Source: Lachnospiraceae bacterium (GTDB taxonomy: Bacteria > Bacillota > Clostridia > Lachnospirales > Lachnospiraceae). From it: a DNA stretch of 64,000 bases. Position 1 is the first letter of the stretch. Each line of letters opens with the position of its first letter. The notes under the pieces are model-generated. The model did no database searches and was not told the DNA's origin. It saw only the letters and a program-made list of their open reading frames with translations. The position numbers were made by a program, and so were the translations under genes. Below are positions 1-7,595 of the stretch, one piece after another. The stretch is taken from the NCBI GenBank assembly GCA_022793195.1, contig JAAWCJ010000006.1, positions 107,908-171,907 of the forward strand. Reading direction: 5' to 3'.

Positions 1-460
1 AAAAGGAATGAAACCTGCCCTCGAAGATCATGGACATCAACATAGTCTCCACAATATCGTCTTTGTGGTGGGCATAAGCCACCTTATTGCATCCTAAAAC
101 CTTCGCCTGATCATTAAAGGCGCCTTTCCGCATTTTGGCACAGAGAGAACAGGGATTACCTTCTTTTCGTTCATGAAAAACGATTTCTCCGATCTGGGTA
201 GGCACAACAGTATATGGAATCTCTAATTTTTGACAAAGGGACGTCACAGGGCTAAAATCCATATCTTTAAAGACAGCTACAGTAATGGCCTCAATGGTAA
301 AGGGATTCGGATAAAAACGTTTTAATCCATGTAATGCATATAATAAAGCCAGGCTGTCTTTTCCGCCGGAAATCCCAACAGCTATTTTATCACCGGATTC
401 AATCATCTTATAATCATCAACAGCACGTCTGGTGTAACTAAGGAGCTTTTGAAGATTCAT
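1..460 (-). CDS. TtcA-like tRNA-thiolation PP-loop ATPase (partial, 5' end of gene)
   Basis: The minus strand reads as an open frame from ATG at 460 off the left edge (about 153 residues seen). A PP-loop SGGKDS lies at residues 31-36 and a CxxC (CSLC) at about 104-107, followed by an AHHKDD-type motif near 130. This is the pattern of the TtcA / TtuA-like family of adenylating enzymes that thiolate tRNA, in which the PP-loop binds ATP and cysteines hold an Fe-S cluster. The start is supported by AAAGGA about 9 bases upstream. It is divergent from glmS. Exact substrate (position 32 cytidine or another base) cannot be told from this fragment; related proteins are often annotated only as tRNA 2-thiocytidine biosynthesis protein. 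Confidence 0.85.
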   Translation of the reverse strand, partial: MNLQKLLSYTRRAVDDYKMIESGDKIAVGISGGKDSLALLYALHGLKRFYPNPFTIEAITVAVFKDMDFSPVTSLCQKLEIPYTVVPTQIGEIVFHERKEGNPCSLCAKMRKGAFNDQAKVLGCNKVAYAHHKDDIVETMLMSMIFEGRFHSF

Positions 461-647
461 TTCAAAGTTATTTCCTTTCATTTGTTGTATCTCGAATCAT
501 TTTAAATATGGTAAAAATTTTTTGAAAAATAATAAACTTTTGCAAAAACCCTTTATGGACGGCGCTATCTATTCGTTAAAGTTGAGTTTCGCGAATAAAT
601 AGAATTGTATCAAGACTTTTCATTATACTCTATTTATATTCTCTTCT

Positions 648-677
648 ATTATAAAATGGACAGGCGCCACAAATCAA
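648..677 (-). promoter_or_regulatory. Predicted sigma-A promoter for the TtcA-like gene
   Basis: On the minus strand TTGATT (672-677) and TATAAT (648-653) are separated by 18 bases. The start point would be near 641, giving a leader of about 180 bases. Its -35 box sits only 8 bases from the -35 of the divergent glmS promoter, so the two may compete. Prediction from consensus only. Confidence 0.4.
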
Positions 678-684
678 GCAAAAC

Positions 685-713
685 TTGACTTGAAAAGTTG
701 AAAATGCTATAGT
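685..713 (+). promoter_or_regulatory. Predicted sigma-A promoter for glmS
   Basis: TTGACT (685-690) and TATAGT (708-713) are separated by 17 bases, with an extended TGC just before the -10. The start point would be near 720, about 43 bases before the predicted ribozyme cleavage site and 230 bases before the glmS start codon. Confidence 0.7.
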
Positions 714-742
714 TATGAAGAGTTGTGGATGGGAGGCCACAA

Positions 743-793
743 ATGAAAAAACTGAATAAGAAGCGCCATGTCCCTTTTTATCAGAGAGGGTAA
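743..793 (+). CDS. Possible 16-residue leader peptide overlapping the glmS ribozyme
   Basis: An ATG at 743 opens a 16-codon frame (MKKLNKKRHVPFYQRG) ending at TAA 791-793. GGGAGG at 731-736 is spaced 6 bases before the ATG, which is a very good ribosome binding site. The frame runs through the start of the glmS ribozyme core (GCGCC at 763-767). The peptide is basic and matches nothing I recognise. It could be a translated leader, or a chance frame in a purine-rich leader; only the Shine-Dalgarno spacing argues for translation. Confidence 0.3.
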   Translation: MKKLNKKRHVPFYQRG

Positions 794-925
794 CGAGGAG
801 AAGAGAAAATCGAAAATTCGGCGGATACTCTTCCATGCCCCTGAGCGTGTATATATTGGCAAATATGCCGGAGACGGCAAAACAAATTCAATATAATCAG
901 GGAATTTCATCATAAATTTTACATA
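761..925 (+). ncRNA. glmS ribozyme (GlcN6P-activated self-cleaving leader)
   Basis: The leader holds the conserved glmS ribozyme blocks in order: the GCGCC after the cleavage site (763-767), an AACGAGGA-type core (about 792-799), the ATCGAAAATTCGGCGGAT block (809-826) and a CTGAGCGTG-type segment (841-849), then a pairing region up to about 925. In this family the RNA cleaves itself just 5' of the GCGCC when bound to glucosamine-6-phosphate, exposing the glmS message to decay and so giving feedback on aminosugar synthesis. The location directly upstream of glmS confirms the call. The 3' limit is approximate. Confidence 0.9.
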
Positions 926-951
926 GTATTGGAAATAAAAGGAGATTTTTT

Positions 952-2772
952 ATGTGTGGAATTATAGGATATACAGGACATCTGGATGCCTTGAAAGTCT
1001 TGCTGCAGGGACTTGAGCAGCTTGAATACAGAGGGTATGACAGTGCCGGCATCGCCCTCCTTTCTGGTAAAGGCGACGACAAGTTTCTGATTAAAAAGGC
1101 CGGGCCGGTGGCCACATTAAAAGATGCTTGTGAAAAACTGGATGTAGAATCACACTGTGGAATTGGGCATACAAGATGGGCAACACATGGAGGTGTCAAT
1201 GATACCAATGCCCACCCTCATATTGCAGGAAAAGTCACTTTAATCCATAATGGAATTATTGAAAACTACCATAACATTATCGAAAAATTCGGCTTTCGGG
1301 ATTCTCTGGTGTCCGAAACTGATACGGAGGTAGCTGCCAGGCTTTTGGATTACTATTACAGCAAAGACCCTTATGAAGCTATTCGCAAAACGATTCGGGA
1401 AATTACAGGTTCTTATGCGTTCTGTATTATGTTTGAGGATATTCATGATAAGATTTTCTGTGTCCGAAACGTCAGCCCCATGGTGGCGGCCCATATGAAA
1501 GATGGTTCTTTTGTGGCTTCAGATGTAACTGCGGTGATTCCTTATACCAACCGTTATTTTGTTATTCCTGAATATCAAATCGTTACCCTCACAAAGGAAG
1601 AAATTTTTGTCCAGGATCTGGAGGGACACCCTGTTTCTCCGGAAATCTTAGAAGTTAACTGGAATATTGAAGCTGCTCAAAAAAATGGATTTCCCCATTA
1701 TATGCTCAAAGAAATCCATGAACAGCCCGAAGCCCTTAGAAACACCATTACGCCAAGGCTGAAAGATGGCCTTCCGGATTTTTCAGAAGATGGAATTCCT
1801 GATGAGGTTTTGGCGGAATGTGAGAAGATTTCCATTGTGGCCTGTGGTACGGCCATGTATGCGGGAATGGTTGGGAAGGCGCTGATTGAGCCTATTATCA
1901 AGATTCCTGTATCTGTAAATATTGCTTCAGAATTTCGTTATGAAAGCCCTCTGGTCGATGAAAAAACTCTTGTTCTGATTGTCTCCCAGTCAGGTGAAAC
2001 CATTGATACATTGGCAGCGCTGCGGCTGTCGAAAGAATGTGGTGCAAAGGTACTCTCCATTGTAAATGTCAAGGGTTCTACCATCGCCCGGGAAAGTGAT
2101 TATGTATTTTATACTCATGCCGGCCCGGAGATCGCTGTGGCCAGTACAAAGGCTTATATGGTTCAGCTTGCCAGCCTCTATCTCATTGGCTGCCGCATGG
2201 CCATGATCCGCGGAAAATTCACAGAAAATACTGCACGTGATTTTATTTCCAGGCTGTCTGGCGCTTCCACTGCCGTTGAGAAAATTTTGGAACATAAAGA
2301 ACAAATTAAAACCGCTGCCAGTGTGGTTGCAAAGGCAAAAGACGCATTTTTTGTGGGGCGGGGCTTAGACTACGCATTTTCTTTAGAAGGTTCATTAAAG
2401 CTTAAAGAGATTTCCTATATCCACGCAGAAGCATATGCTGCCGGTGAATTAAAGCACGGGACCATTGCTCTTATTGAAGAAAATACACCTGTAGTTGCAC
2501 TGGCGACTCAGGATCATATTTACGGAAAAACGATTTCCAATATTCGAGAAGTCCGGGCAAGAGGTGCTTTTGTGATTCTCATTACAAAAACAGGAGCAGA
2601 AATTCCAGAAGACATCTGTGACATTCATTTTGCCGTTCCGATGTCTCATGATCGGTTTACCGTTTTTCCTGTGGCCGCTATTTTGCAGCTTTTGGCTTAC
2701 TATACTTCTGACATGAAGGGACTAAATGTAGATAAACCCAGAAACCTGGCAAAATCAGTTACAGTGGAATAA
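952..2772 (+). CDS. glmS: Glutamine--fructose-6-phosphate aminotransferase (isomerizing)
   Basis: GlmS makes glucosamine-6-phosphate from fructose-6-phosphate and glutamine, the first step to UDP-GlcNAc for peptidoglycan. The 606-residue protein starts MCGIIGYTG, with Cys2 as the N-terminal nucleophile of the class II amidotransferase domain (about 1-220), followed by two SIS sugar-isomerase domains (about 285-420 and 455-595) and the conserved C-terminal DKPRNLAKSVTVE. Length is normal for the family. AAAGGAG lies just upstream of the ATG. It is monocistronic and controlled by the ribozyme in its leader. Confidence 0.98.
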   Translation: MCGIIGYTGHLDALKVLLQGLEQLEYRGYDSAGIALLSGKGDDKFLIKKAGPVATLKDACEKLDVESHCGIGHTRWATHGGVNDTNAHPHIAGKVTLIHNGIIENYHNIIEKFGFRDSLVSETDTEVAARLLDYYYSKDPYEAIRKTIREITGSYAFCIMFEDIHDKIFCVRNVSPMVAAHMKDGSFVASDVTAVIPYTNRYFVIPEYQIVTLTKEEIFVQDLEGHPVSPEILEVNWNIEAAQKNGFPHYMLKEIHEQPEALRNTITPRLKDGLPDFSEDGIPDEVLAECEKISIVACGTAMYAGMVGKALIEPIIKIPVSVNIASEFRYESPLVDEKTLVLIVSQSGETIDTLAALRLSKECGAKVLSIVNVKGSTIARESDYVFYTHAGPEIAVASTKAYMVQLASLYLIGCRMAMIRGKFTENTARDFISRLSGASTAVEKILEHKEQIKTAASVVAKAKDAFFVGRGLDYAFSLEGSLKLKEISYIHAEAYAAGELKHGTIALIEENTPVVALATQDHIYGKTISNIREVRARGAFVILITKTGAEIPEDICDIHFAVPMSHDRFTVFPVAAILQLLAYYTSDMKGLNVDKPRNLAKSVTVE

Positions 2773-2785
2773 AAAATGCCTAAAG

Positions 2786-2830
2786 CAAAAAACCGGAAGC
2801 CTGTATTATTGATAAAATACAGGTTTCCGG
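2786..2830 (-). terminator. Intrinsic terminator, minus strand (probably bidirectional)
   Basis: A near-perfect hairpin with about 15-bp arms (2793-2807 and 2816-2830) is followed on the minus strand by a T-run (2787-2792 on the plus strand are A). It ends the cytidylate-kinase-like transcript and can also act for glmS arriving from the other side, although there is no T-run on that side. Confidence 0.8.
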
Positions 2831-2856
2831 CTCCAATTAATCAGCTGGATAATTCA

Positions 2857-3495
2857 TTACTTTTTGTCCATAGCTGCCTTTTTCACTTCTGCAAAATTTA
2901 AAATCACATCCACTGCCCCATCGAAGCCTACGGCGCTGCGGTTGATGCACAGGTCATAACTTTTGGCACTGCCCCATTTTTTATTGGCATAATAATTATA
3001 GTAAGATGCACGTTTTTTATCTGTCTTCGTGATGAAATCTTTGATTTTTGACGGTTCGATATGGTAATGTTCTTTTAAATATTCCACCTTATCTTCATAA
3101 GTGGCTGTAGTAAAAATAGACAACATGTTAGGATAATCTGCCAATGCATAATCTGCACAGCGCCCCACAATCACACAGGACTCCTTTTCTGCCAATTTTT
3201 TGATGGTATCAAATTGGGCCAGGAATACTTTTTGATTTAATGGCATATCCAAAAAACCGGAGGGGTTGTAACTCATGGAATACGTATCCATCACCAGAGA
3301 ATATAAAAAACTGTTTGTGGGTTTTTCATCATGATGCTCGAAAATCTCCTGGCAAAGCCCACTGTTCTTTGCTGAAAGAGTCAGCAATTCTTTATCGTAA
3401 CACTTTACTCCCAATTTCTTTGCCAGCTTCTGGCCGATGAATCTTCCGCCGCTTCCGCACTCTCTTCCGATTGTTATAACCAGATTTCCGTTCAT
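2857..3495 (-). CDS. Cytidylate-kinase-like family protein
   Basis: The 212-residue protein belongs to the cytidylate-kinase-like family of Firmicutes (Pfam Cytidylate_kin_2). The N-terminus has a P-loop-like ITIGRECGSGGRFIGQ (about residues 7-22), and the middle has a VIVGRCADYALAD segment typical of the family. The true nucleotide substrate in this family is not well established, so I do not assign cmk. The start is supported by GGGAG 9 bases upstream. It is the last gene before the terminator at 2786-2830, and a 120-base gap with a possible promoter separates it from rluD. Confidence 0.8.
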   Translation of the reverse strand: MNGNLVITIGRECGSGGRFIGQKLAKKLGVKCYDKELLTLSAKNSGLCQEIFEHHDEKPTNSFLYSLVMDTYSMSYNPSGFLDMPLNQKVFLAQFDTIKKLAEKESCVIVGRCADYALADYPNMLSIFTTATYEDKVEYLKEHYHIEPSKIKDFITKTDKKRASYYNYYANKKWGSAKSYDLCINRSAVGFDGAVDVILNFAEVKKAAMDKK

Positions 3496-3527
3496 AAAAT
3501 TCAGCTCCCTTCCTTACAGATAGGATT

Positions 3528-3556
3528 ATTATACTATATTTTGAAAAAAAAGTATA
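3528..3556 (-). promoter_or_regulatory. Weak predicted promoter for the cytidylate-kinase-like gene
   Basis: TATAAT (3528-3533, minus strand) is preceded at 17 bases by TATACT (3551-3556), a poor -35. The A/T-rich stretch is itself an imperfect palindrome (TATACT...AGTATA). Confidence 0.35.
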
Positions 3557-3616
3557 CCCTTCGGACGGTGGTTATGGCTGTCCTGCGTTTGTATGGATGA
3601 CGCCAAAGTATGATTT

Positions 3617-4528
3617 TTATATACGCAGTTTCATCAACAGTTTTTCAAAATATTCCGGAAGAGGCGCTTCAAATTCCAGATACTTTTTACTTCTGGGATG
3701 GATGAAACCCAGTATTTTCGCATGCAGCGTCTGCCCTTCCAACGTAAATGGCGGTTTTGCCTGGCCATATACCGTGTCTCCCAATAATGGATGGCGGATG
3801 GAAGCCATATGAACACGAATTTGATGGGTACGCCCCGTTTCCAGACGACATTCCACATAAGTAAAGTTTTTTAAAGGTTCTAAAACATGATAATGAGTGA
3901 CAGCTTCTTTACCGTTCTTGTAATTGACCGCCATTTTCATACGGTCATTGGGGTTTCTTCCAATCGGCGCATTGATCGTGCCATCTTCCGGAAGAACCCC
4001 ATGAATAATTGCATGATACCGTCTGGTGATGGAGTGAGCGCTCAACTGTTCGGCAATGCATGTATGGGAAAAATCATTTTTACAAATAAGAAGAAGGCCG
4101 GTAGTATCCCGGTCAATCCGATGAACAATTCCAGGCCTCAATATTCCATTGATTCCGGAAAGATTCCCACGGCAATGATACAGGAGGCCATTGACTAACG
4201 TATGATTTTCATGCCCTGCAGCCGGATGCACTACCATCCCTTTTGGCTTGTTGACCACCAAGACATCTTCATCTTCATAAAAAATGTCTAAATCCATGGC
4301 TTCTGCCTCCACAGAAAGCTCCTTTGGCTCCGGTATGGATACAACAATATGATTTCCTTCCTGAAGCTTGTAATTGCTTTTTGCAGGCCTTTGATTCACA
4401 AGAACCTGGTTTTCTGCGATGAGACGCTGTAAATAGCTTCTGGACGGCAATTCCGGCTTTTCAGACAGAAATTTATCCAGGCGCAGCCCGGATTCATCCT
4501 CTGCCACTTGATAGGAAAATACGGTCAT
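3617..4528 (-). CDS. RluD-family 23S rRNA pseudouridine synthase
   Basis: The 303-residue protein has an N-terminal S4 RNA-binding domain (about 13-75) and a PseudoU_synth_2 domain with the active-site block HRIDRDTTGLLL, where the Asp in RIDRDT is catalytic. RluD-type enzymes isomerise uridines in 23S rRNA (positions 1911/1915/1917 in E. coli). The Firmicutes members are often named YlyB, and the lspA-rluD pairing seen here is the common arrangement. The start codon overlaps the lspA stop (ATGA), so the two are translationally coupled. Confidence 0.93.
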   Translation of the reverse strand: MTVFSYQVAEDESGLRLDKFLSEKPELPSRSYLQRLIAENQVLVNQRPAKSNYKLQEGNHIVVSIPEPKELSVEAEAMDLDIFYEDEDVLVVNKPKGMVVHPAAGHENHTLVNGLLYHCRGNLSGINGILRPGIVHRIDRDTTGLLLICKNDFSHTCIAEQLSAHSITRRYHAIIHGVLPEDGTINAPIGRNPNDRMKMAVNYKNGKEAVTHYHVLEPLKNFTYVECRLETGRTHQIRVHMASIRHPLLGDTVYGQAKPPFTLEGQTLHAKILGFIHPRSKKYLEFEAPLPEYFEKLLMKLRI

Positions 4529-5082
4529 GGCTGCAAATCTCCCTTATCCTTTTTTCGGTTAAAAAAAGAAGGGACAAGATAAACTAAATCTTCATCTTTA
4601 TAATAAAAAAGGAAAAAGAGGACAAAAAGTATCCCGGAAATCACCACATAGCAGTCTGCCACATTAAAAATCGGAAAATGAATCAGGCAGAAAGAAAAAA
4701 AGTCCACCACATATCCGTGAACAAGACGGTCAATGAGGTTTCCCACCGCCCCGGCAGCCAGAACAGTTAAAATAATCCGAAGCGGCTGATATCGTTTTGT
4801 CAGAGGGGCTTTTATAAGCAAGTAGAAAATCAACGCCAAAACTAAAAGCGTTCCGGCCAGAAATGCCCACCGTCCTCCGGCAAATAACCCCCAGGCCATA
4901 CCGGTGTTTTCCAAATAAGACAATTCAAAAACATTTTTAATGAGAGGGATATCTGCTTGTCCTTTTAAATGTTCTGCTGCTAAAAATTTGGTCCATTGAT
5001 CTAAAAGAACCAGCACAAAGGAAAAGATCAGGTAACCTGACAGTATTGTTATTTTCTTTTTTGCCTGCGTTTCGTTTCCCAT
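4525..5082 (-). CDS. lspA: Lipoprotein signal peptidase (signal peptidase II)
   Basis: LspA cleaves the signal peptide from diacylglyceryl-modified prolipoproteins in the membrane. Four membrane segments are visible in 185 residues, together with the family motifs ending in the two catalytic aspartates: NLIDR in the third conserved block and FNVADCYV in the fifth. I start at the ATG at 5082; a TTG one codon upstream gives the same frame. It overlaps rluD by four bases. A lipoprotein substrate (DUF3048, about 52 kb) is present in the window. Confidence 0.95.
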   Translation of the reverse strand: MGNETQAKKKITILSGYLIFSFVLVLLDQWTKFLAAEHLKGQADIPLIKNVFELSYLENTGMAWGLFAGGRWAFLAGTLLVLALIFYLLIKAPLTKRYQPLRIILTVLAAGAVGNLIDRLVHGYVVDFFSFCLIHFPIFNVADCYVVISGILFVLFFLFYYKDEDLVYLVPSFFNRKKDKGDLQP

Positions 5083-5119
5083 CAATTTATTATTTCCTCT
5101 TTACTTTCATTTCTTAATT

Positions 5120-6211
5120 TTAATCAGCCAAATAAAAAATCGCTTCTTTCATTTCATCAGCTGTTACAGACCGGTCAATATAAGCTTCCCCTATTTGCTT
5201 CAGAAGAATAAAACGAATCACTCCGGAATCCATTTTTTTATCATGCGTCGTTGTCTCCAGAATATGGTCTGGAGAAAGATTGGAAACTTTTGTGGGAAGG
5301 CCAAAGTATGAAAATAGATCTGCCATGTCCTCCAGGATTTCTTCAGAAAGGAATCCGTGCCTTACTGAAATCCAGGCAGCGGCCATACATCCTACTCCCA
5401 CACATGCTCCATGGCTCATGGTAAAATTCATTTCCTTTTCAATGGCATGGCCCAACGTATGTCCGAAATTTAAGAGGGCCCGAATCCCCTGCTCCGTGGG
5501 ATCTTCTTCCACGACAGCGCGTTTAATCAAACAGCTTCCTCTCACAACTTCCATTAAGGCTTCTTTCCGGCGAAGACGCACTGCCTCCCGGTTTTCTGAA
5601 ATCCATTGATAATAATTCGCCGACCTGATACAACCATGTTTGATCACTTCTCCCATACCGGAAGAAAATTGTTCTTCAGAGAGGCTTTTTAAAACAGATA
5701 CATTGATATAGACCAGTTCCGGCATATAAAACGCCCCAACCATGTTTTTATAAGCATCAAAATCGACTCCTGTTTTTCCGCCAATGCTGGAATCCACCTG
5801 AGACAACAAAGTAGTCGGCACCTGGATAAAACGAATCCCCCTCAAATAGGTAGCAGCTGTAAAACCAGTTAAGTCGCCTGTCACACCGCCGCCTAATGCC
5901 AATAAAAAGTCCTTCCGGTCAAAAGAATTTGTGATCAGGAACTCATATAAGGCCTTTACAGTATCTAAAGTTTTATGTTCCTCTCCTGCCGGAAAAGAAA
6001 AACAAACCACTGTATGAAAAAACCTTTTGCATATCTGCTCCATTTGTTTCAGATAAAGCCCGCCAACATGGCTGTCTGTAACAATACAAACCTTTCGGCC
6101 AGAAACAGAAAAAGAAGATAAAGCTTCCCCAAAATCCTCAAAAGAATCTGTCAGACAGATGGGATAAACAGGAATCCCTTCCTTGTGTACCATGATTTTT
6201 TCTACAGGCAT
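5120..6211 (-). CDS. aroB: 3-dehydroquinate synthase
   Basis: AroB converts DAHP to 3-dehydroquinate, the second shikimate-pathway step, using NAD and a metal. The 363-residue protein has the NAD-binding GGGVTGDLTGFTAATYLRG block (about 105-123), the GGKTGVD motif and the metal ligand motif GHTLGHAIE (about 250). Length is normal. AGGAG lies 6 bases before the ATG. No other aromatic-pathway gene is next to it; it sits between ylmH and lspA in the sepF operon. Confidence 0.97.
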   Translation of the reverse strand: MPVEKIMVHKEGIPVYPICLTDSFEDFGEALSSFSVSGRKVCIVTDSHVGGLYLKQMEQICKRFFHTVVCFSFPAGEEHKTLDTVKALYEFLITNSFDRKDFLLALGGGVTGDLTGFTAATYLRGIRFIQVPTTLLSQVDSSIGGKTGVDFDAYKNMVGAFYMPELVYINVSVLKSLSEEQFSSGMGEVIKHGCIRSANYYQWISENREAVRLRRKEALMEVVRGSCLIKRAVVEEDPTEQGIRALLNFGHTLGHAIEKEMNFTMSHGACVGVGCMAAAWISVRHGFLSEEILEDMADLFSYFGLPTKVSNLSPDHILETTTHDKKMDSGVIRFILLKQIGEAYIDRSVTADEMKEAIFYLAD

Positions 6212-6224
6212 AATATTCTCCTAA

Positions 6225-6986
6225 TTATATGTATTTTTTTAGTTTTACCAAAAGGCGTCCTTTTTTTGTGGAAGAAACGATTTCATCAAATACAAATTTC
6301 CCAACGCCGCGTACAGAAACCACATCCCCTTCTTTCGGTACGGTTGATGAAGAAAGGCAAAGTTTACCATTGATAAAAACCTTTTCCCCTTCTAAAAAAG
6401 AATTTGCCTGGGAACGGGAAACCTTCATAAAAACAGTCAGCAGGGAATCCATACGTAAAGAAGCCACAGAACCTGTCATTTCTGTAAAAGTAATTTCACC
6501 CTCCAAATCAGAAAAATCTGCTGGGGTACAAAGGACAGGGTTCCGTTTTACTGAAGTCAGGTTTTCCAGTAAAAAGTCTGCCATTGTTTTCATACATAAG
6601 ACATAAGCATAATCTCTGCCCACGAGAAAATCCCCGATTTTTCCCCGTTCAATCCCCAAATTTAAAACAGCTCCCAAATAATCACGGTGGGTACAGGGCA
6701 CAGTAAATTTTCCTGCTGAAGACTGGATGCGAAGTGGCATCGCAGGCAAACATTCCCTGGAAAACTTTTCTTCATAGACAGGAAGAAAGCAAACAATTTT
6801 TCTCTCCGCCTCCCCATATCCGCCGTCCATTATGACACGTACATGGGAGAACTCCGGCATTGCCGAAAGAAAAACTGTTTGCTCATACATATTTAAAAAA
6901 TCAGTATAAACAGGAATGTTTCGGCGATAACATGTATCTGCCAAGTCCTGTAAATGATTCAAAAATATTTGTTCTTCCTTATTCAT
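6225..6986 (-). CDS. ylmH: YlmH-type S4 RNA-binding protein
   Basis: The 253-residue protein has the YlmH architecture: an N-terminal YlmH/photosystem II S4-like domain and a C-terminal S4 domain (about 180-240, with SRSQANSFLEGEKVFINGK). YlmH genes lie next to sepF in division clusters of Gram-positive bacteria, and recent work on B. subtilis links YlmH to rescue of stalled ribosomes with peptidyl-tRNA. The gene follows sepF with a 15-base gap and has GGAG at the right distance. Confidence 0.88.
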   Translation of the reverse strand: MNKEEQIFLNHLQDLADTCYRRNIPVYTDFLNMYEQTVFLSAMPEFSHVRVIMDGGYGEAERKIVCFLPVYEEKFSRECLPAMPLRIQSSAGKFTVPCTHRDYLGAVLNLGIERGKIGDFLVGRDYAYVLCMKTMADFLLENLTSVKRNPVLCTPADFSDLEGEITFTEMTGSVASLRMDSLLTVFMKVSRSQANSFLEGEKVFINGKLCLSSSTVPKEGDVVSVRGVGKFVFDEIVSSTKKGRLLVKLKKYI

Positions 6987-7001
6987 ATTCTGCTCCGATT
7001 T

Positions 7002-7505
7002 TTAATATCCGGAAGAAGCGCTGCTTCCCATGAAGTCTTCAAAATCACCAGACAATTCCACCGTCTGGGGTGTTGCAATAAAAATAAAGTTTGAAATTTT
7101 TTGAAGGTTTCCATTCATGGAATAACAGGCGCCAGAGGTAAAGTCAATGATTTTTTGAGCAATTTCAGTGGGAATCCCTTCCATATTAATAACAACAGCT
7201 CTTCCGCTGATCAAAGTGTCAACAATCTCACGGGCATCGCCAATACTGCCGGGCTTTACCATACAGACTTCCATTCCACTTCTGGTGGCGGTTCGCAAAG
7301 GAACTACATTGGCACGAGGCTTTACTCTCGGAGCAGGTTCCGGTTCATCGGGGACAGCAGCTTTTTTATCACGGCGGAAAAAGTTTTTCTGGGGTTGTTC
7401 ATCATAATTGTCATCTTCGTCGTACATATAATCATCATCATAATCGTAATCGTCATCATCGCTCAGTTTCATGGAATCCAGAAACTTGTCAATAAATTTA
7501 CTCAT
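7002..7505 (-). CDS. sepF: Cell division protein SepF
   Basis: SepF bundles FtsZ filaments and tethers them to the membrane. The 167-residue protein has an N-terminal amphipathic stretch (MSKFIDKFLDSMKL), an extremely Asp/Tyr-rich linker (about 16-37), a Pro-rich linker and the C-terminal SepF domain (about 75-160) with the conserved GDAREIVDTL and DFTSGACYSMNG blocks. It is the first gene of the operon running to rluD, with a strong promoter at 7542-7570. Confidence 0.95.
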   Translation of the reverse strand: MSKFIDKFLDSMKLSDDDDYDYDDDYMYDEDDNYDEQPQKNFFRRDKKAAVPDEPEPAPRVKPRANVVPLRTATRSGMEVCMVKPGSIGDAREIVDTLISGRAVVINMEGIPTEIAQKIIDFTSGACYSMNGNLQKISNFIFIATPQTVELSGDFEDFMGSSASSGY

Positions 7506-7541
7506 TGAGAAAACCGCCTTTCCTGTTTTTGCTCATCTATC

Positions 7542-7570
7542 ATTATCAATGTTTTTGAGAATGATGTCAA
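7542..7570 (-). promoter_or_regulatory. Strong predicted sigma-A promoter for the sepF operon
   Basis: TTGACA (7565-7570) and GATAAT (7542-7547) on the minus strand are separated by 17 bases. The start point would be near 7535, giving a leader of about 30 bases to sepF. Confidence 0.7.
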
Positions 7571-7595
7571 CCAATAATCTGATTTTTTTCAAAAA

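Noticed and set aside
560..612. Inverted ATTCG/CGAAT arms and TTGAGTTTC upstream of glmS as a fourth copy of the dispersed repeat.
   Set aside because: Match covers only nine bases of the repeat end; likely chance.
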